Shown: positions 52,375 to 61,680, counted from the stretch's first letter. The stretch: DNA of 64,000 nt from Azotimanducus chitobiosivorans (GCA_965200235.1 OZ241339.1:124001-188000); one strand, 5' to 3'. The notes: generated from the letters alone by a model not told the origin. Numbers and translations are program-made.

Positions 52375-53400
52375 TCACGCTGGCTGCTGCTGCGTGATGC
52401 AATGCACGCCGCCGCCGCCGGGCGCGATGTCGGCGACCGCTACGGGCACGAGTACGCGGTCGGGGAAGAGTTTGCGCACGATGTCCTGTGCGGGCTCGTC
52501 TTGAGCGGTGCCGAAGCTCGGAAACACGATGCCGCCATTGGCGATGTAAAAATTGACGTAGGAGCGGCAATAGATCTCGGACGTGGACTCGGCGTCAAAA
52601 GCCTCTTCAATGGCGACCAGTTCCAAGCGCCTTCCCTTCGCATCGGTTGCCGAGGCCAAGGCCTTCCAGTTCTCTTCCAAGTACTTTCGGCGCTCGGGCA
52701 ATGCGTCGCTACCCGCCGCGCACAAGACCACACCCGGTTTGACAAAGCAGACCAGCGCGTCAATATGCCCATCGGTCTCGCAGTCCTCGGGGTCGCCCGG
52801 AACCCAGAGCACTTTTTCGCCGCCCAGCGCATCGCAGAGGATTTGCTCGGCTTCGAGCTTGGTGAGCCCCGGATTACGATTCGCATTGAGGATGCACTGT
52901 TCGCTGGTCATGATGGTGCCTTCGCCGTCAACGGCAATTGCGCCACCTTCCAAGAAGACATTGGCGGAGAACGTTCGGATGCCCAACGCCTCAGCGATTC
53001 GATGCCCCAATGCCGCGTCGTTTCGACAGCGCCGGTACTTTCCGCCCCACGCATTGAACTGAAACACGGAGGCGGCCAACTCATCTCCGCATTTGACGAA
53101 CGTCGGGCCGCTGTCGCGAGCCCAGGAATCATCGAGCGGCGCGACGAAGTAATCAATCTCACTGCCGCAGAGGGCTTTGGCGTGCTGAAGGGCTTGCTCG
53201 CTGACCACCATGGTCACGGGTTCGAAGCGGCGAATAGCCTTGGCGACGCCCGCGTAGGCGGCCTGCGTCCGCGCAAGGTCTGGCCAGACGAAATCGGTTC
53301 GATATGGCCATTGCATCCAGCAGCGTTCATGCGGTTCCCATTCGGCGGGCATGCGAAAGCCAGCGGCCTTGGGGGTCGAGGCGTGCGTGTTGCGGCTCAT
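52375..53400 (-). CDS. aguA: Agmatine deiminase
   Basis: 341-residue guanidino-group-modifying enzyme converting agmatine to N-carbamoylputrescine and ammonia. Landmarks are MPAEWEPHERCWMQWPYR, DDSWARDSGPTFV, VFQFNAWGGKY, TDGHIDALVCFV and the C-terminal active-site Cys in GGGVHCITQQQP. The ATG at 53400 overlaps the end of aguB by 4 nt, so the order of transcription is aguB then aguA. Together they make putrescine from agmatine. It converges with the fic gene, with 16 bp between the stops. Confidence 0.96.
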   Translation of the reverse strand: MSRNTHASTPKAAGFRMPAEWEPHERCWMQWPYRTDFVWPDLARTQAAYAGVAKAIRRFEPVTMVVSEQALQHAKALCGSEIDYFVAPLDDSWARDSGPTFVKCGDELAASVFQFNAWGGKYRRCRNDAALGHRIAEALGIRTFSANVFLEGGAIAVDGEGTIMTSEQCILNANRNPGLTKLEAEQILCDALGGEKVLWVPGDPEDCETDGHIDALVCFVKPGVVLCAAGSDALPERRKYLEENWKALASATDAKGRRLELVAIEEAFDAESTSEIYCRSYVNFYIANGGIVFPSFGTAQDEPAQDIVRKLFPDRVLVPVAVADIAPGGGGVHCITQQQPA

Positions 53401-54281
53401 GGTTTGCCTGCCGGCGGTCCGCCATCGAGCGTTGACAGCGCACCATAGAGGTCAGGCCGTCGGTCACGGAACACGCCCCAATTCTCGCGTTCGCGCTCGA
53501 TGGCTTCAAGGTCGAACGTCGCAACGACAACCGCCTGCTCGGTGCGATTCGCCTCGGCCACGATGCCCCCCGTATGATCGCAGATGAAGGACGACCCGTA
53601 GAAATTGACTGTGCAGGATGACCCTGTCTCCTCACCAATGCGGTTGGATGCGACCACCGGCATGAGATTCGCGGCGGCGTGCCCTTGCATCACACGCTGC
53701 CAGTGATCTTTTGAATCGAGCTGCGGGAACGCTGGTTCGGAGCCGATGGCGGTTGGATACAGCAATAGCTCGGCGCCCTGCAGCGCGAGGCAGCGCGCTG
53801 CCTCCGGGAACCATTGGTCCCAGCAGATAGCTGCGCCGAGCGTCGCGTAGGCGGTCTTCCACACCTTGAAGCCCGAGTCGCCAGGCGAGAAGAAGAACTT
53901 TTCCTGATAGCCGACCGAATTCGGAATATGGGATTTCCGGTAGACGCCGAGCAATGCGCCGTCTGCATCGAGCATGGCGAGCGAGTTGAAGAAGGCGCGG
54001 CCTGCTCGCTCGAAAAAGCTGATCGGCAATACCACTTCGAGTTCCTGAGCCAAAGCGCTGAAGCGTTCGATCAGCGTATTGCCTTCACGTGCTTCAGCCA
54101 AGGCGAAGTGGCCACCATCCTGGTCTTTGCAGAAATACGGTGCGGCGAACAACTCCTGCAGCAGAATAATCTGAGCACCACGAGCCGCTGCGTCCCGAAC
54201 TAGCTGTTCCGCACCGTCAATGGTGCGCTCGCAATCCCAGGAGCACGCCATCTGCGTGGCGGCGACAGTCACGTTTCTCAT
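53397..54281 (-). CDS. aguB: N-carbamoylputrescine amidase
   Basis: 294-residue nitrilase-superfamily enzyme, ATG at 54281; the frame is open to 54419, but the family starts MRNVTVAATQMACSWD. The Glu-Lys-Cys triad appears in IILLQELFAAPYF, VYRKSHIPNS and GAAICWDQWFPEAARCL. It hydrolyses N-carbamoylputrescine to putrescine, CO2 and NH3. It is the first gene of the aguB-aguA operon. A 133-bp region separates it from the palindrome ahead of the divergent ATPase gene. Confidence 0.96.
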   Translation of the reverse strand: MRNVTVAATQMACSWDCERTIDGAEQLVRDAAARGAQIILLQELFAAPYFCKDQDGGHFALAEAREGNTLIERFSALAQELEVVLPISFFERAGRAFFNSLAMLDADGALLGVYRKSHIPNSVGYQEKFFFSPGDSGFKVWKTAYATLGAAICWDQWFPEAARCLALQGAELLLYPTAIGSEPAFPQLDSKDHWQRVMQGHAAANLMPVVASNRIGEETGSSCTVNFYGSSFICDHTGGIVAEANRTEQAVVVATFDLEAIERERENWGVFRDRRPDLYGALSTLDGGPPAGKP

Positions 54282-54414
54282 TCGTCCACCTGTTGCAAAT
54301 TCATAGAATGCGGTTGGACTGATTGCGCGAAGACAAAAATGGGAGAAGAGCAGAAGAAACGCATCGGTCATCATACACATAGGCGGTGCGCATCGATGCG
54401 TCATCGCTGTCTCG

Positions 54415-54453
54415 ACCATGAAATTTCGGTGTCAATCACCGATATTTCATGGT
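54415..54453. promoter_or_regulatory. 39-bp near-perfect palindrome, candidate operator of the DUF4143 ATPase gene
   Basis: ACCATGAAAT (54415-54424) and ATTTCATGGT (54444-54453) are exact inverted repeats; inside them TCGGTG/CACCGA continue the pairing, broken by one T-T mismatch and a 5-nt loop. It ends 13 bp before the likely ATG at 54467. This fits a repressor-binding site or a hairpin controlling translation of the ATPase. Confidence 0.5.
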
Positions 54454-54466
54454 ATTATCCGTTCCC

Positions 54467-55624
54467 ATGATTCCCAGAACCGCACATGTTGACAACATCT
54501 TGGATCGGTTGAACCTGTTTCCTGCGGTTGCCATCCTTGGACCTCGACAAGTGGGCAAGACGACGCTCTCCGAGCAAACGGCTGCGGCCTTCAATGGTCC
54601 ATCGCAGCGATTCGACCTAGAGAATCCGAGAGACTTGAACCGCTTGCTCGACGATCCGTTGATGGCACTTGAAGGTCCTCGCGGGCTTGTGATCATTGAT
54701 GAGGTACAGCGCCGACCAGACTTGTTTCCTGTGCTGCGCGTGCTGTGCGACAGGCGACCAAGTCCGGCTAAATTCCTGATATTGGGCAGTGCGTCCCCCG
54801 AGCTCATCAAGCAGACATCAGAGACGCTCGCTGGCCGCATTCATTACTACAACTTGGGCGGATTGAACCTGAACGAAGTGGGGTTCCAAGAAGTGAATCG
54901 GCTTTGGCTGCGTGGCGGGTTCCCGCCGGCATGGCTTGCGAAACACGATGTAGATGCGGCCTTGTGGACGATAAGCTTGGTGCGCTCTTTTCTCGAGCGA
55001 GACTTGCCGGAACTTGGCGTTCGTGTGGCGAGCACCGCAATGCGCCGGTTTTGGACGATGTTGGCGCATTGGCAGGGGCAGACATGGAACTCGTCGGTGT
55101 TCGCACGTTCCTTCGGGGTGGCAGATACGACGGTTAGGAGGTATCTCGATATTCTTACTGGTGCATTGGTTGTGCGCCAACTGCCGCCATGGTTCGAGAA
55201 CATTCGAAAACGCCAAGTCAAGGCACCAAAGATATATCTTCGTGATACCGGCGTGTTGCACACGCTGCTCGGCATCGAAGATGCAGATGCTTTGCACTCG
55301 CATCCCGCGTGCGGTGCTTCCTGGGAGGGGTTCTTGATCGAATCAATCATTCAACTCTTGGAACTCAGCGAGGAGTCAGTCTATTTTTGGGGCACGCATA
55401 CAGGCGCCGAGATTGACCTGCTTGTCACCCACGCCGGGAAGCGCTTCGGCATTGAGATAAAGCGCACGACATCGCCAAAGGTGACGCCATCGATGCGAAG
55501 TGCGCTTGAGGCGCTTCAACTCGAAGAAGTGATCGTCGTGCATGCGGGAGAAGAATCCTATAGGCTCGCCCCGCAAGTGCGCGCCGTCTCGGCGCAGCGT
55601 CTGAATGTGGACATTGAGATATAG
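54467..55624 (+). CDS. AAA_14 ATPase with C-terminal DUF4143 domain
   Basis: 385 residues from the ATG at 54467; GTG/ATG alternatives start at 54449 inside the palindrome. AAA_14 part: FPAVAILGPRQVGKTTLSEQ (Walker A), LVIIDEVQRRPDLFPVLRVL (Walker B) and FLILGSASPELIKQTSETLAGR (sensor). DUF4143 part: FLERDLPELGVRV, RRYLDILTGALVVRQLPPW, IYLRDTGVLHTLLGIE, then the nuclease-like VYFWGTHTGAEIDLLV...RFGIEIKR (D...ExK). The family is abundant and multicopy in many microbes; some members relate to toxin-antitoxin or mobile elements, but the function is unproven. Confidence 0.93.
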   Translation: MIPRTAHVDNILDRLNLFPAVAILGPRQVGKTTLSEQTAAAFNGPSQRFDLENPRDLNRLLDDPLMALEGPRGLVIIDEVQRRPDLFPVLRVLCDRRPSPAKFLILGSASPELIKQTSETLAGRIHYYNLGGLNLNEVGFQEVNRLWLRGGFPPAWLAKHDVDAALWTISLVRSFLERDLPELGVRVASTAMRRFWTMLAHWQGQTWNSSVFARSFGVADTTVRRYLDILTGALVVRQLPPWFENIRKRQVKAPKIYLRDTGVLHTLLGIEDADALHSHPACGASWEGFLIESIIQLLELSEESVYFWGTHTGAEIDLLVTHAGKRFGIEIKRTTSPKVTPSMRSALEALQLEEVIVVHAGEESYRLAPQVRAVSAQRLNVDIEI

Positions 55625-55673
55625 GTGAAGAAAACCACCCCAAACTCTGGCAAAATGCGTGTCTCGTTCACCC

Positions 55674-57467
55674 ATGCCTTTGAAGACACCCGTGTCCAAC
55701 ATGCCTGAACTCCTCTCAGGAGGAGATATGCTTATTCGCGCCTTGCAAGACGAGGGCGTTGAATACATCTTCGGCTATCCCGGAGGTGCGGCGCTGCATA
55801 TCTACGACGCCATCTTCAAGCAGCAGAAAATCGAACACATCCTCGTCCGCCATGAGCAGGCCGCCACCCACATGGCGGATGCCTACGCGCGTGCGACGGG
55901 CAAGCCGGGCGTTGTGCTCGTCACCTCAGGCCCGGGCGCAACCAATGCCATCACCGGCATTGCCACTGCCTACATGGATTCTTCACCGATGATCGTGATC
56001 TCCGGGCAGGTGCCTTCAAACCTGATCGGTACGGACGCATTCCAAGAAACAGACATGATTGGCGTGTCGCGTCCGGTCGTGAAGCACAGCTTTCTCGTGC
56101 CGAGCGCCTCATCGATTCCCGGCATTGTCAAGAAGGCGTTTCACATCGCTGCGAGCGGGCGTCCCGGCCCGGTGGTGATTGATATTCCCAAGGACACCAC
56201 CGACCCGGGCATCACCGCGCCCTATGAGTATCCGTCCACGGTGGCGATGCGTTCCTACAACCCGTCGGTCAAGGGCAATCATCGGCAGGTCGTGCGCGCG
56301 GTCGGGCACATGCTTGATGCCAAGCGACCAGTGTTTTATGTCGGCGGCGGGGTCATGCACGGCGAGGCGTCTGATCGGCTGAGGAAACTTGCGAACACGC
56401 TCGGCTTTCCGGTGACGAGCACGCTCATGGGCTTGGGCGCGTTTCCGGCCTCGCATCCGCATTGGCTTGGCATGCTTGGCATGCACGGCACCTATGAAGC
56501 CAACCACGCCATGCACCACAGCGATTGCGTTATCGCCATCGGTGCGCGCTTTGATGATCGCGTCACCAATGAGCCGCGCAAATTCTGTCCTGGCGCGACC
56601 ATCATCCATGTGGACGTGGATCCGGCATCCATCTCCAAGATCGTGCGCGCTGACGTGCCGGTGGTGGGCGAGGCCGAAGTGGTCATTTCGCAAATGCTCA
56701 AAGAGCTCGATAAGCAGCTTGCGCGCAGCCCGGACCGTCTTGATCGCGCTGCCATCGACGACTGGCTTGCGCGTATCGATGCTTGGCGGCGTCAGTACGG
56801 GCTCGATGAAGATGCGCGGCTCGAACAGCCGCGCGATCCGATATTGCCGCAGCAGGCTGTGCGTGCGCTTGCCCGCATCGCACCTGAGAATGCCTACGTC
56901 ACGAGCGATGTTGGGCAGCATCAGATGTTCGTCGCGCAGCATTTTCCGTTTCAGGCGCCGCGGCGCTGGATCAATTCCGGTGGGCTTGGCACCATGGGAT
57001 TCGGACTGCCCGCGGCGATGGGCGTTCAGTTTGCGGACTTGGGCGCGAGCGTCGTTTGCGTCACTGGCGAAGGCAGCTTCATGATGAACCTGCAAGAGCT
57101 TTCGACCTGCTTGCAATACCGCTTGCCCTTGAAGATCATCTGCCTTAATAACCAAGCGCTTGGCATGGTCAAACAGTGGCAGGACATGCAGTACGGCGGA
57201 CGGCATTCGCATTCCACCTATCAGGATTCGCTACCCGATTTCGTCTCGCTCGTTGATTCGTTCGGGCATGTCGGTCTGCGCGTGTTCAAGTACGCTGAAC
57301 TTGAGCCGACATTGCGACAAGCCTTTAGCGAGAAGAACAAGGACAAGCTCGTGTTCGTCGATATTCTGGTGGACCCGCAGGAGCATGTCTATCCCATGGC
57401 CATCAAGGGTGGCGCCATGTGCGACATGTACCTCAGCAAAAGCGAAGATACGCTCGCGGACTCCTAA
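55674..57467 (+). CDS. ilvB: Acetolactate synthase large subunit
   Basis: TPP-dependent enzyme joining two pyruvates, or pyruvate and 2-oxobutyrate, the first common step of valine, leucine and isoleucine synthesis. It is 597 residues from the ATG at 55674; a GTG at 55659 and an ATG at 55701 are alternatives. Landmarks are FGYPGGAALHIYDAIF, HEQAATHMADAYARATGKPG with catalytic Glu, the FAD-region IGARFDDRVTN and the TPP motif GEGSFMMNLQELSTCLQYRLP...NN. The small-subunit gene follows after 25 bp. The regulatory partner presence and gene order mark the biosynthetic, not catabolic, enzyme. Confidence 0.97.
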   Translation: MPLKTPVSNMPELLSGGDMLIRALQDEGVEYIFGYPGGAALHIYDAIFKQQKIEHILVRHEQAATHMADAYARATGKPGVVLVTSGPGATNAITGIATAYMDSSPMIVISGQVPSNLIGTDAFQETDMIGVSRPVVKHSFLVPSASSIPGIVKKAFHIAASGRPGPVVIDIPKDTTDPGITAPYEYPSTVAMRSYNPSVKGNHRQVVRAVGHMLDAKRPVFYVGGGVMHGEASDRLRKLANTLGFPVTSTLMGLGAFPASHPHWLGMLGMHGTYEANHAMHHSDCVIAIGARFDDRVTNEPRKFCPGATIIHVDVDPASISKIVRADVPVVGEAEVVISQMLKELDKQLARSPDRLDRAAIDDWLARIDAWRRQYGLDEDARLEQPRDPILPQQAVRALARIAPENAYVTSDVGQHQMFVAQHFPFQAPRRWINSGGLGTMGFGLPAAMGVQFADLGASVVCVTGEGSFMMNLQELSTCLQYRLPLKIICLNNQALGMVKQWQDMQYGGRHSHSTYQDSLPDFVSLVDSFGHVGLRVFKYAELEPTLRQAFSEKNKDKLVFVDILVDPQEHVYPMAIKGGAMCDMYLSKSEDTLADS

Positions 57468-57492
57468 ACACGACTACCCGGCTGACCGACCC

Positions 57493-57987
57493 ATGCGTCG
57501 CATTATTGCGGTACTCATTGAAAACGAAGCGGGCGCGCTGTCGCGCGTCACCGGCCTCTTTGCGCAGCGCAACTACAATATCGACAGTCTCACTGTGTCG
57601 CGCACTGAAGACGAAACCTTGTCGCGAATGACGATCGAGACCATCGCCGACGATGCCGGCGTCGAGCAAATCACCAAGCATCTCAACAAAATTGTCGAAG
57701 TCGTGAAGGTCGATGATCTCTCCGAGCACCGGCATTTGGTGCGGGAAATCATGCTTGTCAAAGTCCGCGCCGAAGGGCTTGCGCGCGCCGAGATGAAGCG
57801 CATGGCAGACATATTCCGGGGTCAGATTGTCGATGTCACGACTTCGACCTTCACCATTCAGCTTGTCGGGGCCGATGATAAGCTCAGCAGCTTTATCGAA
57901 GCCATCGATCCGAATCTCGTGCTTGAAGTCGCTCGCAGCGGTGTGACCGGCATCGCCCGCGGCATCCGCACGCTGCGGATCAAATAG
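57493..57987 (+). CDS. ilvH: Acetolactate synthase small (regulatory) subunit
   Basis: 164 residues from the ATG at 57493, the normal length of IlvH/IlvN of the long type. It has an N-terminal ACT domain (RRIIAVLIENEAGALSRVTGLF, RNYNIDSLTVSRTED) that binds valine for feedback inhibition, and a C-terminal ALS_ss domain (RHLVREIMLVKVRA, FRGQIVDVTTSTFTIQL). The frame is open upstream to 57160, but only as an overlap with ilvB in another frame. It binds IlvB. Confidence 0.96.
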   Translation: MRRIIAVLIENEAGALSRVTGLFAQRNYNIDSLTVSRTEDETLSRMTIETIADDAGVEQITKHLNKIVEVVKVDDLSEHRHLVREIMLVKVRAEGLARAEMKRMADIFRGQIVDVTTSTFTIQLVGADDKLSSFIEAIDPNLVLEVARSGVTGIARGIRTLRIK

Positions 57988-58017
57988 CAGTCACAACAGA
58001 CTAAAGAAGGAACCCCA

Positions 58018-59037
58018 ATGCAGGTCTACTACGAAAAGGATGCCGACATATCACTCGTCAAGGCAATGTCCGTGGCGGTGCTTGGCTATGGCTCGCAAGG
58101 GCACGCGCACGCCAACAATCTTCGCGACTCAGGCGTGTCCGAAGTGCGCGTGGGCTTGAGGCCAGGCTCGGGCTCTGCTGCCAAGGCAGAAGCAGCCGGC
58201 TTCAGCGTCTACGAGCCAGCCGATGCCGTGTCGGGCGCTGATCTCGTGATGGTGCTCGCCCCTGATGAGGTGCAGCCAGCGCTCTACAAGGACGCCATCG
58301 CCGCGCACCTCAAGGAGGGCGGCGCACTCGCCTTTGCGCATGGATTCAACGTCCATTTCGGACTGATCGAAGCGCGTTCGGACTTGGATGTCATTATGAT
58401 CGCGCCGAAAGGCCCGGGACATACAGTGCGTGCGACCTATGCGGCGGGCGGCGGCGTGCCGAGCTTGATCGCGGTTGCGCAAGATGCGTCCGAAAGGGCG
58501 CGCGACATTGCCTTGTCCTATGCGGCGGCGATTGGTGCTGGCCGCGCTGGCATCATCCAAACGACGTTTCGTGAAGAGACTGAAACCGACCTCTTCGGCG
58601 AGCAAGCGGTACTGTGCGGTGGCCTCGCGGAGCTCGCGCAAGCCGGGTTCGATACGCTCGTCGAAGCGGGCTACGCGCCCGAAATGGCCTACTTTGAGTG
58701 TCTGCACGAACTGAAACTCATCGTTGACCTCATGTATGAAGGCGGCATCGCCAACATGTGGTATTCGGTGTCGAATACCGCGGAATACGGCGGCCTCACG
58801 CGCGGCAAGCGCATCATCAACGATGAGACAAGAGCGGAGATGAAGCGCATCTTAAGCGAGATTCAAAAGGGCAAGTTTGCGCACGAGTTTGTCGGTGAAA
58901 ACTTGACCGGCGCGCCGCATATGAAGGCCATGCGCCGCATCTTGGCGGAAGATCCCATTGAAGCCGTGGGCGAGCGGCTGCGCGCGATGATGCCGTGGAT
59001 CCGCGAGTCGCGCTTGGTGGATCGCAGCAAAAACTAG
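58018..59037 (+). CDS. ilvC: Ketol-acid reductoisomerase (NADP+)
   Basis: 339 residues, class I length. The NADPH motif AVLGYGSQGHAHANNLRDSG, then the substrate/Mg region PKGPGHTVRATYAAGGGVPSLIAVAQD, ETETDLFGEQAVLCGGLAEL and SNTAEYGGLTRG are all canonical. It converts acetolactate to 2,3-dihydroxy-isovalerate in branched-chain amino acid synthesis. It is the third gene of the ilvBHC cluster, with AAGGAA 7 nt before the ATG. The next gene, pssA, begins 14 bp after its stop. Confidence 0.98.
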   Translation: MQVYYEKDADISLVKAMSVAVLGYGSQGHAHANNLRDSGVSEVRVGLRPGSGSAAKAEAAGFSVYEPADAVSGADLVMVLAPDEVQPALYKDAIAAHLKEGGALAFAHGFNVHFGLIEARSDLDVIMIAPKGPGHTVRATYAAGGGVPSLIAVAQDASERARDIALSYAAAIGAGRAGIIQTTFREETETDLFGEQAVLCGGLAELAQAGFDTLVEAGYAPEMAYFECLHELKLIVDLMYEGGIANMWYSVSNTAEYGGLTRGKRIINDETRAEMKRILSEIQKGKFAHEFVGENLTGAPHMKAMRRILAEDPIEAVGERLRAMMPWIRESRLVDRSKN

Positions 59038-59051
59038 TCATCGTCTCGAGC

Positions 59052-59891
59052 ATGGCAGCTGGTCGCTGGAGAAGCCTTCTGAAAGTGCCGACACAGGCGC
59101 GACAACCGGGAGCCAAACGTCGCGGCATCTATCTGCTGCCGAACCTGCTGACCACGGGTTCGCTGTTTGCCGGCTTCTACACGATTATTGCTTCGGTCGA
59201 CGGCAACTTTGAAGCCGCGTCCTTGGCTGTGCTCGCCGCCATGGTGCTCGATTTCGCCGATGGCCGTGTGGCGCGCTACACGCACACCGAGAGCGAGTTC
59301 GGTGCCGAATACGATAGCCTCTCGGACATGGTGTCTTTTGGCGTCGCGCCGGGGCTCATGGTCTTCATGTACGCCGCGTCGAACCTCGGCCAGCTTGGCT
59401 GGGTTGTGACCTTCGTCTATGTGGCGTGCGTGGCCTTGCGGCTCGCGCGCTTTAATCTTGGCGCGACGATGGACTACTTTACCGGCCTCGCCAGCCCCGC
59501 AGGCGCGGGGCTCGTCGCAAGCAGCGTGTGGCTATGCGTTGAATGGACTGGAGACGGCGCCACCGACTCAGTGCTGATTGGCCTTGTCCTATCGCTGGTG
59601 GTGTTGGTTGCGGCAGCGCTGATGGTCAGCAACATCGCCTATGTGTCGCCGAAGGCGTTTCGACTGGCGAGTCGCGTGCCGTTCACCGTGCTTGTCGCCG
59701 TTGCCCTTGCCTTTGCCTTGCTGCTGCTCGACCCGCCAGCGGTCTTGCTGTCGATTTTCGCCTTGTATGCCGCTTCCGGGCCCGTACAATGGTTCAGCAA
59801 CCGTCGTCCGAGAAGGGCGTTCAGCTCAACACAGAAACAGGAGAGCACCGCCGATGTTGATCAAGAGACGAGCAACGATCCAGCCAAGTGA
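59052..59891 (+). CDS. pssA: CDP-diacylglycerol-serine O-phosphatidyltransferase
   Basis: 279 residues from the ATG at 59052. The CDP-alcohol phosphatidyltransferase motif is complete (DFADGRVARYTHTESEFGAEYDSLSD). About eight membrane helices are visible, beginning YLLPNLLTTGSLFAGFYTII. It makes phosphatidylserine, the precursor of phosphatidylethanolamine, in the inner membrane. The C-terminal 40 residues are hydrophilic (RRAFSSTQKQESTADVDQ). It overlaps msrP by 38 nt, and its position after ilvC is conserved in many gammaproteobacteria. Confidence 0.95.
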   Translation: MAAGRWRSLLKVPTQARQPGAKRRGIYLLPNLLTTGSLFAGFYTIIASVDGNFEAASLAVLAAMVLDFADGRVARYTHTESEFGAEYDSLSDMVSFGVAPGLMVFMYAASNLGQLGWVVTFVYVACVALRLARFNLGATMDYFTGLASPAGAGLVASSVWLCVEWTGDGATDSVLIGLVLSLVVLVAAALMVSNIAYVSPKAFRLASRVPFTVLVAVALAFALLLLDPPAVLLSIFALYAASGPVQWFSNRRPRRAFSSTQKQESTADVDQETSNDPAK

Positions 59892-60804
59892 GATCACGCC
59901 GGAAGCGGTGTATCGATCGCGACGACGCTTTCTTGGCACCGCTACTGCGGGCCTGCTCGCAACGCCAGCCTTCGCCGCAGGTTGGCTTGGCGAGAAGATT
60001 CCGAGCGGGCTGGGCGATCCAGAGTTCGATGAAGCCCTCACGCCGTTCGATCTTGCGAGCAGCCATAACAACTACTACGAGTTCGGTACCGACAAGTCCG
60101 ATCCCGCGCGCCATGCGCACGGATTGACTATCGATCCGTGGAGCGTCGAAGTGGTCGGCGAAGTCGGCAAGCCCGGCGTCTATACACTTGAGGACATCCT
60201 TCGGCCGCACGACTTTGAAGAGCGCGTGTACCGCTTGCGCTGCGTTGAAGCCTGGTCGATGGTGATTCCGTGGATTGGCATTCGGCTTCAAGCGGTGCTT
60301 CGTCGCTTTGACCCGACAGGCGATGCCAAGTACGTCGAGTTCACGACCCTCTATCGACCGTCCGAGATGCCCGGTCAACGCGCAAGCGGCTTTTTCAGTT
60401 CGATCGACTTTCCCTATTTCGAAGGGCTGCGCATCGACGAAGCCATGCATCCGCTCACGATTCTCGCGGTCGGCATGTACGGCCAAGTCCTGCCGAAACA
60501 AAACGGCGCGCCGCTCAGGCTCGTCGTGCCGTGGAAATACGGATTCAAAAGCATCAAGGGCATCGTCAAGATCAGGTTGACCGAGACCGAACCAAAAACC
60601 ACTTGGAACATTTCCGCACCGCGGGAATACGGCTTCTATGCCAACGTCAACCCGGAAGTCAATCATCCGCGTTGGAGCCAGGCGAACGAGCGCCGACTTG
60701 ATGGCTCCTTCTTCGGCAACCGCATTGATACGCGCATGTTCAACGGCTATGCCGATGAAGTGGCGTCTCTCTACTCTGGCATGAATCTGCGGCGCTACTA
60801 TTGA
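59854..60804 (+). CDS. msrP: Protein-methionine-sulfoxide reductase catalytic subunit
   Basis: Periplasmic molybdenum-cofactor enzyme repairing oxidised methionine in envelope proteins, 316 residues from the ATG at 59854 (GGAG 9-10 nt upstream). The twin-arginine signal is SRRRFLGTATAGLLATPAFA. The Moco-ligating Cys is in VYRLRCVEAWSMVIPWIG, and the family motifs SSHNNYYEFGTDKSDP and RLVVPWKYGFKSIKGI are present. It overlaps the pssA end and is coupled by TTGA overlap to msrQ. Confidence 0.97.
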   Translation: MLIKRRATIQPSEITPEAVYRSRRRFLGTATAGLLATPAFAAGWLGEKIPSGLGDPEFDEALTPFDLASSHNNYYEFGTDKSDPARHAHGLTIDPWSVEVVGEVGKPGVYTLEDILRPHDFEERVYRLRCVEAWSMVIPWIGIRLQAVLRRFDPTGDAKYVEFTTLYRPSEMPGQRASGFFSSIDFPYFEGLRIDEAMHPLTILAVGMYGQVLPKQNGAPLRLVVPWKYGFKSIKGIVKIRLTETEPKTTWNISAPREYGFYANVNPEVNHPRWSQANERRLDGSFFGNRIDTRMFNGYADEVASLYSGMNLRRYY

Positions 60805-61433
60805 GGCGAATCGTCTGGTCAAAAGTGCTGCTGTTCGCGGTCTGTCTCGCGCCGCTCGCAATGCTGGCGTGGGACGTGTGGCGTGCGCTCGCGGGCGATC
60901 TCGAAGCCTTGGGTGCCGACCCAGGCGAAGCCATCGTGCATCATTTGGGCGAGTGGGGCATTCGCCTGCTGATCGCGACGCTCGCCGTGTCGAGCATCGC
61001 GCGGCTGACAGGGCGTCCAAGCCTGATTCGCTATCGGCGCATGGTCGGTCTTTTTGCCTTTGTGTACGTCGCCTTGCACTTCTCGGCCTACTTCGGAATT
61101 CTTGCCGGCGCTGAACTCGCCGCGCTGCTGGGGGATTTGAGCGAGCGTCCGTACATCATCGCCGGCGGCGGGGCGCTGCTGATCTTGATTCCGCTTGCGC
61201 TCACCTCAACACGCGCCGCCCAGCGGCGCCTGAGACACAACTGGCGAAGGCTGCATCGGCTTGTCTATGTCGCGGCCGTGTTGGCGGTGCTGCACATTGC
61301 ATGGCTCGCCAAGGTCAGCTATGTTGATGCCTATATCTACGGATCGCTCGCGCTGCTCCTGCTCGGCGAGCGCGTGTTTCAATGGGTCAAAACATCGCAA
61401 AAAGCACAGCAAAACTCAAGGCAAAACGTATGA
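60801..61433 (+). CDS. msrQ: Heme-binding membrane subunit of the MsrPQ system
   Basis: 210 residues from a TTG at 60801 that overlaps the msrP stop by 4 nt. Six hydrophobic segments with ferric-reductase-like character are present, including WGIRLLIATLAVSSIARLTG, RRMVGLFAFVYVALHFSAYF with a candidate heme His, and NWRRLHRLVYVAAVLAVLHIAWL with two more. It passes electrons from the respiratory chain to MsrP. Normal MsrQ length. Confidence 0.95.
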   Translation: MRRIVWSKVLLFAVCLAPLAMLAWDVWRALAGDLEALGADPGEAIVHHLGEWGIRLLIATLAVSSIARLTGRPSLIRYRRMVGLFAFVYVALHFSAYFGILAGAELAALLGDLSERPYIIAGGGALLILIPLALTSTRAAQRRLRHNWRRLHRLVYVAAVLAVLHIAWLAKVSYVDAYIYGSLALLLLGERVFQWVKTSQKAQQNSRQNV

Positions 61434-61678
61434 CGCCAAGCGCATACTGGCGAGCGAACCTCAAGCTCATCGCGGGCTGCCTCGTCGTCTGGTTCGTCGC
61501 CTCCTTCGGTTGCGGCCTGCTGCTTGTGGACTGGCTCAATCAATTCATGCTCGGCGGCTTCAAGCTCGGCTTTTGGTTTGCGCAGCAAGGCAGCATCCTG
61601 GTGTTCGTGCTGGTGCTCATCTACTACGCTCGCGCAATGAAACGCCTTGATGCCGAGTTTCTTGCGGCCAAGCATTAG
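61430..61678 (+). CDS. DUF4212 small membrane protein, partner of the sodium:solute symporter
   Basis: 82 residues from the ATG at 61430, which overlaps the msrQ stop (ATGA); an ATG at 61382 would add 16 residues. Two membrane helices (LIAGCLVVWFVASFGCGLLL and FKLGFWFAQQGSILVFVLVLIYY) with AYWRANLKLI in front are characteristic of DUF4212. Members are regularly encoded directly before a VC_2705-type symporter, as here (2 bp), and are thought to be its small subunit. Confidence 0.92.
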   Translation: MTPSAYWRANLKLIAGCLVVWFVASFGCGLLLVDWLNQFMLGGFKLGFWFAQQGSILVFVLVLIYYARAMKRLDAEFLAAKH

Positions 61679-61680
61679 AT

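Noticed and set aside
56109..57212. 367-codon open frame on the minus strand
   Set aside because: It is a shadow of ilvB, which has all TPP-enzyme motifs in the plus frame.
59821..61020. 399-codon open frame on the minus strand
   Set aside because: It is antisense to msrP and the start of msrQ, both of which are canonical. No domain is seen in it.
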